This document shows, piece after piece, positions 17,210 through 26,385 of a DNA stretch of 64,000 nt; the stretch's first letter is position 1; every line of letters begins with the position of its first letter. A model generated the notes under the pieces. The model saw nothing but the letters and a program-made list of their open reading frames with translations. It did not search any database and had not been told where the DNA came from. This stretch comes from Candidatus Thiodiazotropha sp. (GTDB lineage Bacteria; Pseudomonadota; Gammaproteobacteria; Chromatiales; Chromatiaceae). Made by a program: the position numbers and the translations under genes. The DNA is taken from assembly GCA_023838465.1 (NCBI GenBank), contig JAIVEQ010000011.1, positions 1 to 64,000 on the forward strand. Direction: 5' to 3'.

Positions 17210-17851
17210 CTAGTAGTGAAACTGCATCTGTGTGCCACCGACTTCGATGACATCCCCATCCGTTAATATCTGGACCTGATCGCCTATTGGTTGTCGATTG
17301 ATGCTGGGAGGATTGGGGCCTTCAAGAAATGAGATGAAATAACCATCTTCTCTGCGTGCAATCATCGCACAATCTCCACCTGCATGTCCTATGCGGGTCA
17401 AGTTGCGTTTCAAAGGAATGATGCGGCCGAAGTTATCACCACTCATGATTTGCAGCACGCCTGAGCTGGATTTAGATTCATCAATCTCATTTTCATCGTC
17501 CGGATCAGGCTCTTGATCTGCCGGCAAGTCAGATTGACCCAGATCTGCACCGAGTTCCATGACATCTTCTGCGAAGGATAGGGTGTGCTTTCCGATCTGT
17601 ATAACATCACCATGATGGAGGAGGGTCTGTTCGATCTTTTCGTGATTGACTAGGACAGGAAACTCCTCGTCCGTGGCCTGGAGTTGATACGTATCATCAG
17701 CATCCAAAGTAAGGACTGCCTGAACAGGAGCGATTGCAAGGCTGTCAATTGGGATTGTGCAATCCTCGTTTCGGCCTATATGAGTCGTTTCTGACTCAAG
17801 GTGAAAGACATCAATTACTCGGCCTTTGAATGTGAGGGTTAGTTTTGGCAT
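17210..17851 (-). CDS. Protein with two FHA domains
   Basis: The 213-residue protein has an N-terminal FHA domain (about 5-95, with the conserved THIGRNEDC strand) and a C-terminal FHA domain (about 130-213, TRIGHAGGDC). An acidic linker rich in D and E (about 98-125) joins them. FHA domains bind phosphothreonine peptides. The second copy lacks the usual SxxH pair and may not bind phosphate. No kinase gene is in view. It is transcribed ahead of the PilZ gene, so a link between phosphorylation and c-di-GMP is possible. Confidence 0.82.
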   Translation of the reverse strand: MPKLTLTFKGRVIDVFHLESETTHIGRNEDCTIPIDSLAIAPVQAVLTLDADDTYQLQATDEEFPVLVNHEKIEQTLLHHGDVIQIGKHTLSFAEDVMELGADLGQSDLPADQEPDPDDENEIDESKSSSGVLQIMSGDNFGRIIPLKRNLTRIGHAGGDCAMIARREDGYFISFLEGPNPPSINRQPIGDQVQILTDGDVIEVGGTQMQFHY

Positions 17852-18418
17852 CAGACAGTCTTAGATTTAACCTGTATAAAGTTAAGTATATATCCAGATT
17901 TATTGAAAAAAAACCGAAACTATTATGCACCCCCCTTTTTTTCGCTGTTGAGGCGTTACTTTCTGATTCCTCGCTTTTGGAATGAGCATAAGGTGAGAAG
18001 TCTTACTCTCCCCATTGGTCTGTACCCCGAAACCGTATTTTTCAGATGCCGATCTGACCAGTGACGACATACACCTTCAAGATCAGGCTTATGTGAGCCA
18101 AGCTTTTCAGACTTATTTGAAACGGCCGACGTTTCAAGTGCTGACGTTTATTTGACATTTACCCAAAGGTGGACAATTGCAGCATTCATAGTGTGACGAC
18201 AACTATTCTATGCAGAGTGGGTATTAAGCACTGAACAAAGAGGGTTACTTTTGAAAAAATGTTACAAAAAGTCACTTAACTTATTATTAATAACAAGATG
18301 TTAATAAGAATTCTTGATAAGAAATCTTGGATCGACGAAATTTTGACATTTCACAGAATTACTGCTTAACTTCGCTGGAATCAAGTGGGAAGTCTATCAA
18401 GACAAAGGGACCTGGTGA
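17852..18418. other. Divergent upstream region of the FHA gene and fleQ
   Basis: These 567 bases contain no supported gene. They carry the leaders of two divergent transcripts. A perfect 8-bp stem (TTGAAACG/CGTTTCAA) lies at 18117-18137. The right end is AT-rich with repeated TTCTTGATAAGAAATCTTG-like motifs (18311-18329) next to the predicted fleQ promoter. The left end has an AT-rich leader for the FHA gene without a clear promoter. Confidence 0.5.
18343..18371 (+). promoter_or_regulatory. Candidate sigma-70 promoter of fleQ
   Basis: A perfect -35 (TTGACA, 18343-18348) is followed after 17 bp by TTAACT (18366-18371), a weak -10. The spacing and the distance to the fleQ start (about 48 bp) are good. 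Master regulators of this type are usually transcribed by sigma-70. Confidence 0.4.
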
Positions 18419-19894
18419 ATGGGGCAAACTATTGAAAAAGATGGTCCAGTGTTTCCAAATCTATGTATCTATTTATTTGATCAAGATGATGAACGGCAAA
18501 ACTACTTAAAGCACATCCTTGGCTTTGTCGAGGGTGAGGTGAGGGTAGTCAAGGAACCGTCTGAGATCACACTACCGACTGTACCAACAGGCGGTGCCTG
18601 TGTTGCTGTGTTTATCGGTCTTGGGTTAGACAAGGATGAACGAGTCAGTATCATCCGGGCTTTGACAAAAGAGGCACCTGGCCTGCCTGTTTTTCAACTC
18701 TATGATGAGCAGGGGGGCGCCCCTGAGAAGCTTGAAGGTTTCGAAAACCTGATTGGTTCTTTTAAACTGCCTAGCGTGTATGACCATCTCATGGCGCTTG
18801 CACACAAGGCCCAGGTATTCCAAGAGTTGAAAAAACCTGATGGTGGTAAGTCCCGTCCTGTAGAATTATTTCGCAGCCTCTCCGGTAGCAGTCGTGCAAC
18901 CCGGCAAGTCAACAAGATGATCGAGCAAGTGGCAGACTCAGAGGCAACTGTACTGATTCTTGGTGAATCCGGCACAGGAAAAGAGGTTGTTGCACGTAAA
19001 CTCCATTTTCACTCGGTTCGACGTGGTAAGCCTTTCGTACCCGTTAATTGCGGCGCGATTCCCGCTGATCTACTGGAAAGTGAGCTGTTTGGTCATGAGA
19101 AAGGGGCCTTTACCGGTGCTATCAGTGCTCGGCAGGGGCGCTTTGAGATGGCTGAGGGCGGTACCCTGTTCTTAGACGAGATCGGCGATATGAGCATGCC
19201 GATGCAGGTAAAGCTTTTAAGAGTGCTGCAGGAGAGAAGTTTTGAACGGGTTGGTAACAACAAAACCATTCCCTGTAATGTGCGCATTATTGCTGCAACG
19301 CATAGAAATCTTGAGGCGGCTATAAAAAGTGGTGATTTTCGTGAAGACCTCTTCTACCGTTTGAATGTATTTCCCATTGATATGCCACCCTTGCGGGATC
19401 GCGTTGAAGATATCCCCGTATTGGTCAACGATCTGATTCACCGTATAGAACATGAGAAACGAGGGTCGGTCAGGTTGTCACCAGCGGCTATTGCCGCCCT
19501 GAGCCACTATCGCTGGCCGGGAAATGTGCGGGAGCTGGCGAATCTTATTGAGCGCTTGGCTATCTTGTATCCCTATGGTGTTGTAGATGTGGGTGAGCTG
19601 CCTGAGAAATTTCGACCTGCAGGCGATTTACTGGATACGACTCTACTACCGCAAGTTACCCTTGAGGGCAGTGAGCCTGGTACAACCATGAACGCACCAC
19701 GTCTTCCCAATAACGGGTTAGACTTAAAGGCCCATCTGAATTCTCTGGAACAGAGTTTGATCCAACAGGCCCTTGATGAATCGGACGGGATTGTCGCCCA
19801 TGCAGCCAAGCGGTTGCATATGCGCCGTACAACGTTGGTGGAAAAACTGCGTAAATATGGTCTGCAGCGTCAATCAGAGTCGCCGGGAATTTGA
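18419..19894 (+). CDS. fleQ: Sigma-54-dependent flagellar master regulator FleQ
   Basis: At 491 residues it has the FleQ layout: a divergent receiver-like N-terminal domain without a clear phospho-aspartate (about 12-130), a AAA+ domain, and a C-terminal Fis-type helix-turn-helix (about 464-485). Walker A GESGTGKE is at 182-189, the sigma-54 contact loop GAFTGA at 229-234, and WPGNVRE at 366-372. FleQ activates class II flagellar genes and binds c-di-GMP in Pseudomonas. Its position just before fleSR and the fli genes supports this. The nearest alternative is a generic NtrC-family regulator. Confidence 0.9.
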   Translation: MGQTIEKDGPVFPNLCIYLFDQDDERQNYLKHILGFVEGEVRVVKEPSEITLPTVPTGGACVAVFIGLGLDKDERVSIIRALTKEAPGLPVFQLYDEQGGAPEKLEGFENLIGSFKLPSVYDHLMALAHKAQVFQELKKPDGGKSRPVELFRSLSGSSRATRQVNKMIEQVADSEATVLILGESGTGKEVVARKLHFHSVRRGKPFVPVNCGAIPADLLESELFGHEKGAFTGAISARQGRFEMAEGGTLFLDEIGDMSMPMQVKLLRVLQERSFERVGNNKTIPCNVRIIAATHRNLEAAIKSGDFREDLFYRLNVFPIDMPPLRDRVEDIPVLVNDLIHRIEHEKRGSVRLSPAAIAALSHYRWPGNVRELANLIERLAILYPYGVVDVGELPEKFRPAGDLLDTTLLPQVTLEGSEPGTTMNAPRLPNNGLDLKAHLNSLEQSLIQQALDESDGIVAHAAKRLHMRRTTLVEKLRKYGLQRQSESPGI

Positions 19895-19946
19895 CGTTCA
19901 TCCTGAGTGGCGTTTGTAACTAATTGAAATATAACTAAATAGTAAA

Positions 19947-19963
19947 TAGGCACGTATCTTGCT
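19947..19963 (+). promoter_or_regulatory. Sigma-54 promoter of fleSR
   Basis: TAGGCACGTATCTTGCT has GG at 19949-19950 and GC at 19961-19962 with exactly ten bases between, and matches the GGCACG and TTGC halves of the consensus. It lies 46 bp before the fleS start, right after fleQ, as expected for a FleQ-activated operon. Confidence 0.75.
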
Positions 19964-20009
19964 GCTGTTGTGAGTGTAATGTGAATACTGACAACAGAGG
20001 CCGAATCAC

Positions 20010-21242
20010 GTGTCACCCAAGCCATCTCTTGCCGATCGACAGCACGCTTTGGAGTCCGCTTTCAAGCTGTTTAATCAGCTCTCAGAAGAGCTGACCGGCT
20101 CCTATCAGCAGCTACAGACTCAGGTTTTAGAATTAAGCCAGGAACTTGCAGCAGCGCGAAGCGAGCGTATGGTGCAGCTGACAGAGAAGGAACGTCTAGC
20201 CGATCGTCTGGAGAGGCTACTGGAGACTTTGCCGGCGGCGGTCATCGTACTTGATGGTAATGAGCGAATCAGGGAGTTCAATCCAGCTGCAGAACAACTC
20301 CTGGGGAAACTACAGATTCTGGATCATTGGCCGGAAATCGTGCGTTGCAGAGCACTGACAGGGGCCGTTAGCGGCGATGATCTGAAACTGCGTAACGGTC
20401 ATCTTCTTACTTTATCGTCCAGTCAGTTGGAACAGGTTCCTGGCCGTATCCTGGTATTGCTCGATGTGACTGAGACCCGGCGTCTTCAGGAGCGTCTGAA
20501 TCGCCGTGAGCGGCTGACTGCCATGGGCGAGATGTCTGCACAACTGGCTCATCAGATGCGTACTCCCCTGAGTACTGCATTACTCTATGTCTCGCACCTT
20601 GCAAGTGACGATCTGAATCCTCAAAAGCGTCAAAAATTCACTGCAAAATTACGTAATCGTCTGCAGTACATGGAACGTCAAATTCATGACATCCTAATGT
20701 TTGCACGCGGCGCCGATGCGGGCGAGGCAAGGCTATCACTAAGTAGTCTGCTGGAGAGCTTTGCCGCTTCAGTCGATCAGGAGTTACAGGAATCACAAGT
20801 TCGACTGTTAATTGACGATCAGAGCCAGGGACGGGCCAGCATGATCGGTCGTGAGGATGCCCTTCAGGGTTTGCTAACCAATCTGCTTGAAAATGCCATC
20901 CAACAAGGCGCCAGTGAGGTGCGAGTCTCACTTCGGGTGACCACAGAGATTGAGTTGGATGTGAGTGATGACGGTCGAGGGATACCTGACGATCTTCATC
21001 AACGTATTTTTGATCCCTTTTTCACAACCCGCAGTGGTGGTACAGGCCTGGGATTAGCTGTGGTACAGAATCTGGTGCTCAATCATGGTGGGGAGATCGT
21101 AACAGACCGTTCAGATACTGGTGGTGCTTTGTTCCATCTACGATTTCCACTTGCCCTGCGGAAGAGCGATTTACAAAACCCGGTTATGGGCGAGCGTAGG
21201 GCGCTTCCTGAACAGATTCAAATATCGAGGAGCCTGTCATGA
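20010..21242 (+). CDS. fleS: Flagellar sensor histidine kinase FleS
   Basis: This 410-residue cytoplasmic kinase has no membrane segment. An N-terminal coiled coil (about 12-70) and a PAS domain (about 70-160) lead to the HisKA dimerisation helix with His181 in LAHQMRTPLS, and an HATPase domain with the N box (LLENAIQQG), DDGRGIPD and GTGLGLAVV. It partners FleR to switch on middle flagellar genes. The start is GTG at 20010 with AGAGG upstream. Its stop overlaps the fleR start (ATGA). Confidence 0.92.
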   Translation: MSPKPSLADRQHALESAFKLFNQLSEELTGSYQQLQTQVLELSQELAAARSERMVQLTEKERLADRLERLLETLPAAVIVLDGNERIREFNPAAEQLLGKLQILDHWPEIVRCRALTGAVSGDDLKLRNGHLLTLSSSQLEQVPGRILVLLDVTETRRLQERLNRRERLTAMGEMSAQLAHQMRTPLSTALLYVSHLASDDLNPQKRQKFTAKLRNRLQYMERQIHDILMFARGADAGEARLSLSSLLESFAASVDQELQESQVRLLIDDQSQGRASMIGREDALQGLLTNLLENAIQQGASEVRVSLRVTTEIELDVSDDGRGIPDDLHQRIFDPFFTTRSGGTGLGLAVVQNLVLNHGGEIVTDRSDTGGALFHLRFPLALRKSDLQNPVMGERRALPEQIQISRSLS

Positions 21243-22579
21243 GTCTTGCGACGGTGCTGATTGTTGAGGATGACCCCGCACTGCGGGAAGCCTTGAGTGA
21301 TACATTGGAATTGGCAGGCTATCCAGTCTGTGTGGCTGAAGAAGGCGGTGCAGCTTTGCAATTGCTGCAACAAGAGTCTATCGGGATGGTTGTGAGCGAC
21401 GTGCAAATGCAACCCATGGATGGACACAGCCTGCTACGTCAGATCAGGGATCGCTTTCCTGACTTGCCGGTACTCTTGATGACTGCCTATGGCAGCATCG
21501 AAAAGGCGGTAATGGCGATGCACGATGGCGCTGTCGACTACCTGGTTAAACCCTTTGAAGCAGAGGTGTTGGTGAGTAAGGTTGCAGGTCATATACGTCC
21601 TGTAGTTCGCCAAACAGCGGATGGTCCGATCGTGGAGGATATCCGAAGTCGGGAAGTCCTTGAACTGGCCAGAAGAGTAGCCCTCAGTGAGGCCACGGTT
21701 CTGTTGAATGGTGAGAGTGGAACAGGTAAAGAGGTATTTGCCCGTTATATCCATCAACACTCTACACGTGCTGATGGTGTATTCGTTGCCATCAATTGTG
21801 CTGCGATCCCTGAAAATATGCTCGAGGCAGTACTATTCGGCTATGAGAAGGGGGCTTTTACTGGAGCCTATCAAGCAACACCCGGTAAGTTTGAACAGGC
21901 ACAAGGCGGCACCCTGTTATTGGATGAGATTTCTGAAATGAGTCTCGCCCTGCAGGCCAAGTTGTTACGTGTCCTGCAGGAGAAAGAACTTGAACGTCTG
22001 GGTGGCCGTAAGTTGATAGAACTGGATGTACGCGTGTTGGCCACCACCAATCGAAAGTTGCGCGAAGAGGTCTCAGCCGGTCGATTTCGTGAAGATCTTT
22101 ATTATCGTTTGAATGTATTTCCTCTCAATCTGCCTCCACTGCGTGAACGTCAACGGGATATTCTGCCGTTAGCACACCATCTGTTACAGCAGAACCTACG
22201 CTCTGGGCATGCAATGCCAACCTTAAGTGATGAGGCGAAACAGTGCTTATTGGCTCATCCCTGGCCGGGTAATGTGCGCGAACTCGACAACCTCATGCAG
22301 CGAGCATTGATCCTCAATAGTGATGGTGTTATCGGTGAACAGGAACTCTGTTTTGAAGCGGTATCTACCAACCCAAGCGTCGATGAAGCACCTCAAAGGG
22401 TAAGTGCAGGACGATTGCCTGAAGATCTTCGTTCTGTTGAGGAACAGATGATACTGGATGCCTTGGAAGAGGGACGTGGCAGCCGCAAAACAGTTGCCAG
22501 TCGACTTGGCATCAGTGAGCGGACCCTACGATATAAAATTGCACGCATGCGTGAGGCTGGTGTTGCCATCCCCAGGTGA
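21239..22579 (+). CDS. fleR: Flagellar sigma-54 response regulator FleR
   Basis: The 446-residue NtrC-type regulator has a complete receiver domain: acidic pocket ED-D at 10-12, phospho-acceptor Asp54 and Lys104. The AAA+ domain carries Walker A GESGTGKE (158-165) and GAFTGA (205-210). A Fis-type helix-turn-helix closes the protein (GSRKTVASRLGISERTLRYK). It is translated with fleS and is expected to activate the hook-basal body operons, including fliE downstream. Confidence 0.93.
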   Translation: MSLATVLIVEDDPALREALSDTLELAGYPVCVAEEGGAALQLLQQESIGMVVSDVQMQPMDGHSLLRQIRDRFPDLPVLLMTAYGSIEKAVMAMHDGAVDYLVKPFEAEVLVSKVAGHIRPVVRQTADGPIVEDIRSREVLELARRVALSEATVLLNGESGTGKEVFARYIHQHSTRADGVFVAINCAAIPENMLEAVLFGYEKGAFTGAYQATPGKFEQAQGGTLLLDEISEMSLALQAKLLRVLQEKELERLGGRKLIELDVRVLATTNRKLREEVSAGRFREDLYYRLNVFPLNLPPLRERQRDILPLAHHLLQQNLRSGHAMPTLSDEAKQCLLAHPWPGNVRELDNLMQRALILNSDGVIGEQELCFEAVSTNPSVDEAPQRVSAGRLPEDLRSVEEQMILDALEEGRGSRKTVASRLGISERTLRYKIARMREAGVAIPR

Positions 22580-22581
22580 GA

Positions 22582-22597
22582 TGGTATGAATTCTGCG
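22582..22597 (+). promoter_or_regulatory. Candidate sigma-54 promoter of the fliE operon
   Basis: TGGTATGAATTCTGCG keeps GG (22583-22584) and GC (22595-22596) at the required ten-base distance and resembles the site before the EAL-HDOD gene. It begins just after the fleR stop and lies 38 bp before fliE. In Pseudomonas the fliE operon is also sigma-54-dependent. Confidence 0.5.
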
Positions 22598-22634
22598 TAT
22601 TAAAAAATGACGATTGTGAAACGGGAAGTGGAAA

Positions 22635-22955
22635 ATGAATAACAGCATGAATATCGATCAGGTCCTGGCGCAGATGCGGGTCATGTCGGCCCAGGCAGCT
22701 GATAAATCGACCCAGTCATCAGAGAGTCCAGGAGCGGAATTTGGTGATCTTCTGAAGCAGTCTATCGACCATGTGAATTCTGCCCAGCAGGAGGCCAGTG
22801 CCTTGCGAACAGCCTTTGAAAGCGGACAGGGTGATATGGATCTGGCTCAGGTTATGATTGCTGCACAGAAATCCAGTCTCTCCTTCGAGGCCATGGTACA
22901 GGTACGCAACAAACTGGTTGAAGCGTACAAAGATGTTATGAATATGCCTATCTAA
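22635..22955 (+). CDS. fliE: Flagellar hook-basal body protein FliE
   Basis: The 106-residue protein joins the MS ring to the proximal rod. The C-terminal half shows the family pattern: FGDLLKQSIDHVNSAQQEA, then DLAQVMIAAQKSSLSFEAMVQVRNKLVEAYKDVMNM at the very end. It is the first gene of fliEFGHIJ, with the ribosome site GGGAAGTGG upstream of the ATG. Confidence 0.96.
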   Translation: MNNSMNIDQVLAQMRVMSAQAADKSTQSSESPGAEFGDLLKQSIDHVNSAQQEASALRTAFESGQGDMDLAQVMIAAQKSSLSFEAMVQVRNKLVEAYKDVMNMPI

Positions 22956-22978
22956 CTGATTGAAAAAACAGGCTTAAA

Positions 22979-24664
22979 ATGGCTACGGCAACAACCGAAT
23001 CAACAACAAACGAAATACAGGTGGGAAGTCGTCTTCAGGACAATCCCGTTCTACGCCAGATGGCTGTCATGGTGGGTATCGCTGCGAGTGTCGCACTGGG
23101 TGTGGCCGTTGTGCTGTGGACACAAAAACCCAGCTTCAGTCCCCTATTTGGCAACCTATCCCATAAAGATGCGGTAGAGATAGCACAGGCATTACAGCAA
23201 GCGGGTATTGAATATGAGATAGACCAGAACAACGGTATTGTGATGGTGCCCAGTTCGAGCCTGCAAGAGGCACGGATGAAGCTTGCCGGCCAAGGTTTGC
23301 CGCAATCGGACTCTGCCGGCTTCGAATTAATGCAGGAAGATACCGGTTTTTCTACCAGTCGACTGGTTGAGTCGGCTCGTTATCAACGCGCCATCGAAGG
23401 TGAATTGGCTCGCTCGATCATGACCCTGGCCAATGTTGAGAGTGCCAGGGTTCACCTGGCTAATCCCAAACAGTCGGTATTTATACGTAAGCGCAAATTC
23501 CCCAGTGCGTCAGTGGTGGTCAAACTCTATTCCGGTCGAAACCTGGAGAAGGGCCAGGTTGAGGCGATTACCCATCTGGTAGCGTCAAGCGTACCGGAAC
23601 TGGATGTCTCCAAGGTTACCGTGGTCGATCAGAAGGGACGTCTGTTGAGCAGTAAAGATGATTCACGTGAAATGGAGCTGACCACCAGCCAGTTTGAGTA
23701 CACGCGGGAGTTGGAGAGCCACTACAAGCAGCGTATTGAGGATATTCTTGCACCGATGGTGGGGCATGAAAACCTGCGCGCCGAAGTGTCAGCGGATGTG
23801 GACTTTACCTATGTTGAACAGACTCAGGAGTTCTTTAATCCCGATGCAACCGCGTTGCGCTCAGAACAGATCAATGAGCAGCAGTCTGTGCTGAATGAGA
23901 TACAGGGTGTACCAGGTGCCTTGACCAATCAACCTCCCGCTGCTGCAACTGCCCCTCAAGTGGCTGGTGGCGGTGCGACAGGCGAAGCCGGTGGAACGCC
24001 TGTCAATACAACAAAACGGGCAACCCGGAATTTTGAACTGGATAAGACCATCAGTCATACTCGGCTACCGAGCAGTCGAGTACGTCGTCTCTCTGTTGCG
24101 GTAGTGGTCAACGACCGATTCCGGACTGTGGAGGATGGGCAGGTTGAGGCAATCGAAAGGACCGCAGAAGAGGTTACCCGGATCTCTAATCTGGTCAAGG
24201 AAGCGGTTGGTTTTGATCTCCAACGTGGTGATCGTGTACAGGTGATCAACGAAGCCTTTTATGTTCCTGAACCACCAGAGCCTCTACCGGAAATACCCCT
24301 TTGGGAAGAGTCCTGGTTTTGGGATACGGTACGTCAAGTGGGTGGCGTTCTGTTGTTCCTGCTACTTATCTTTGGTGTATTGAAGCCAACCATGACCCGC
24401 CTCACCAAGCAGGTTGCTATGGCCCCCCGCATGTCTAATCAGTTCGAGGCTGCCGGGGCGGCAGCTGGTGGTGGTACAGGTGTTGGAGGTGGAAGTGAAG
24501 GTGAAGGTGGTATGGGAGCCTTGGGTAATGATGATGGAACCCTCAATCTACCTGGGCCACAGAGTTATGAGAAGACACTTGATGCGGCTCGCACTATGAT
24601 CGAGGATGATCCCAAACGGGTCGCTCAAGTGGTGAGAAAGTGGATTGCAGAAGATGGCAAATAA
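22979..24664 (+). CDS. fliF: Flagellar MS-ring protein FliF
   Basis: This 561-residue protein builds the membrane ring on which the flagellum assembles. A first membrane helix lies at about 28-50, followed by the ring-building domains (FSPLFGNLSHKDAVEIAQAL, LPQSDSAGFELMQED, ARVHLANPKQSVFIR). A low-complexity linker follows, then a second membrane helix at about 440-462 and the C-terminal FliG-binding tail (DDPKRVAQVVRKWIAED). A glycine-rich insert before the tail (about 495-520) is compositionally unusual but common in the family. Its 3' end overlaps fliG. Confidence 0.97.
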   Translation: MATATTESTTNEIQVGSRLQDNPVLRQMAVMVGIAASVALGVAVVLWTQKPSFSPLFGNLSHKDAVEIAQALQQAGIEYEIDQNNGIVMVPSSSLQEARMKLAGQGLPQSDSAGFELMQEDTGFSTSRLVESARYQRAIEGELARSIMTLANVESARVHLANPKQSVFIRKRKFPSASVVVKLYSGRNLEKGQVEAITHLVASSVPELDVSKVTVVDQKGRLLSSKDDSREMELTTSQFEYTRELESHYKQRIEDILAPMVGHENLRAEVSADVDFTYVEQTQEFFNPDATALRSEQINEQQSVLNEIQGVPGALTNQPPAAATAPQVAGGGATGEAGGTPVNTTKRATRNFELDKTISHTRLPSSRVRRLSVAVVVNDRFRTVEDGQVEAIERTAEEVTRISNLVKEAVGFDLQRGDRVQVINEAFYVPEPPEPLPEIPLWEESWFWDTVRQVGGVLLFLLLIFGVLKPTMTRLTKQVAMAPRMSNQFEAAGAAAGGGTGVGGGSEGEGGMGALGNDDGTLNLPGPQSYEKTLDAARTMIEDDPKRVAQVVRKWIAEDGK

Positions 24665-25709
24665 TCAGTTAGCTGAACAATCGAAACAGGCAGCACCATC
24701 TGAAGTTGAGGCTATCGCTAAGATTGGTGGGGTGGTGCGTTCTGCCATCCTGTTACTTGCCCTGGGTGAGAAAGATGCCGCGGAACTGTTGCGGCACATG
24801 GGGCCGAAAGAGGTACAGGATGTAGGTCTGGCAATGGCCTCACTGACAGATGTCACCACCGATCAGATGGAAGGGGTGATGCACCATTTCGTCTCGACAT
24901 TAGAGCAACAGACAGCCTTAGGTCTGGGCTCTGATGAATATATTCGCAATATGCTGACAAATGCCCTGGGTGAGGATAAGGCGGGCGGTGTAATAGACCG
25001 AATACTGTTGGGTCGAAACAGCAAGGGACTCGAGCAGTTGAAATGGATGGACCCCCGTGCCATTGCCGAGCTCATACGTCTCGAGCATCCGCAGATAATA
25101 GCCATTGTGCTCTCTTTCCTGGAACCCGATCAGGCTGCCCAGGTTGTCAGTCAGTTTCCCGATCGTGTACGCACAGACGTGATCATGCGAATTGCCACAT
25201 TGGATGGTATTCAACCTGCCGCACTGCAGGAGCTTGACGAAATTCTGGAGAAGCAATTCTCTGGTGCATCGAATGTCAAATCTTCCAGCTTGGGTGGTGT
25301 CAAGACGGCAGCTGAGATACTCAACATGCTAGATGGTGCGGTTGAGAGCAAACTTATGGAAGAGATTACAGAGGTCGATAGCGATCTCGGACAGGAACTT
25401 CAGGACAATATGTTTGTCTTTGAAAACCTGATCGATGTGGATGACCGTGGTATTCAGTCCCTGTTGCGAGAGGTCAGTACCGAACAGTTGTTGTTGGCCT
25501 TGCGTGGTGCTGACGAAGTGCTTAAGGAGAAGATATTCAAAAATATGTCCAAGCGTGCTGCTGAAATGCTGAAAGATGATCTAGAAGCAGCAGCCCCAGC
25601 CAAGCTGAGTGATGTTGAAGCCTCACAAAAAGAGATTCTTCAGGTAGCTCGCCGCTTGGCCGATGCCGGTGAGATCATGCTTGGAGGCGGCGGTGATGAG
25701 TTCGTCTAA
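24654..25709 (+). CDS. fliG: Flagellar motor switch protein FliG
   Basis: The 351-residue rotor protein links the MS ring to the switch complex and interacts with the stator. The three domains are present, with the EHPQIIAIVLSFLEPDQAAQVV armadillo motif in the middle domain and the charged torque helix near DIDDRGIQSLLREVSTEQLLLALRG in the C-terminal domain. I chose ATG 24654. A TTG three codons earlier is open, but the ATG overlaps the fliF stop region in the usual way. Confidence 0.97.
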   Translation: MANNQLAEQSKQAAPSEVEAIAKIGGVVRSAILLLALGEKDAAELLRHMGPKEVQDVGLAMASLTDVTTDQMEGVMHHFVSTLEQQTALGLGSDEYIRNMLTNALGEDKAGGVIDRILLGRNSKGLEQLKWMDPRAIAELIRLEHPQIIAIVLSFLEPDQAAQVVSQFPDRVRTDVIMRIATLDGIQPAALQELDEILEKQFSGASNVKSSSLGGVKTAAEILNMLDGAVESKLMEEITEVDSDLGQELQDNMFVFENLIDVDDRGIQSLLREVSTEQLLLALRGADEVLKEKIFKNMSKRAAEMLKDDLEAAAPAKLSDVEASQKEILQVARRLADAGEIMLGGGGDEFV

Positions 25710-26379
25710 GCCTGTGGACGATCCCGATCAGGTTGAGGTCAGACAATGGCTACCACCGGAAATGAGTGATGGTAAAGTGGCTTCCCAACACATGTTGCAT
25801 CCACCTACTGCCCCACCGACAGCCGCAGCGTTGGAAAAAGTTCAGAAGCAGGCCTATGAAGAGGGGTTCGAGAAAGGCAAACAAGAGGGTTTCGAGTTTG
25901 GCCATAAGGAAGGGCTTGCTCAAGCTCAGCGTGACTTAAACCACTATACATCTCAGCTGGACAAGATGCTTAACACCTTCGAGCATCCATTACGCGATCT
26001 CGATGACCAAGTGGAAAAAGAGCTTTTAGGGTTGGTCATCGCTATCGTCAAACAGTTGGTGCGCCGCGAGGTAAAAAGCGATCCAAATCTGATTATCGGC
26101 GTTGTCCGTGAAGCACTTTCAATACTTCCAGTCTCCTCACGCAATGTACGTCTGCTGTTGCACCCTGAGGATGCAGAGCTGATCAAAGAGGTATATGCCC
26201 TGGGAGATACTGAAGTTGGCTGGAGCCTGATCGAGGACCCGGTCATCAATCGGGGTGGCTGCAAGGTTGTGACCGATACGTCACAGATCGATGGCACACT
26301 GGAATCCCGCCTCACCAGCCTAATTGCACCACTTTTGGCTGGTGCTCGCTCCATTGATGAAGTGGTTGATAATGAGTAG
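25696..26379 (+). CDS. fliH: Flagellar export regulator FliH
   Basis: The 227-residue protein controls the FliI ATPase in the export apparatus. The glycine-spaced helix typical of FliH is visible (EEGFEKGKQEGFEFGHKEG, with GxxxG repeats). It is followed by a C-terminal domain like the F-ATPase b/delta stator (VIAIVKQLVRREVKSDPNLI, then LLLHPEDAELI). I chose ATG 25696 because GGAGG lies eight bases upstream. It overlaps the end of fliG by 14 bp. Confidence 0.93.
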   Translation: MSSSKPVDDPDQVEVRQWLPPEMSDGKVASQHMLHPPTAPPTAAALEKVQKQAYEEGFEKGKQEGFEFGHKEGLAQAQRDLNHYTSQLDKMLNTFEHPLRDLDDQVEKELLGLVIAIVKQLVRREVKSDPNLIIGVVREALSILPVSSRNVRLLLHPEDAELIKEVYALGDTEVGWSLIEDPVINRGGCKVVTDTSQIDGTLESRLTSLIAPLLAGARSIDEVVDNE

Positions 26380-26385
26380 CACGAC

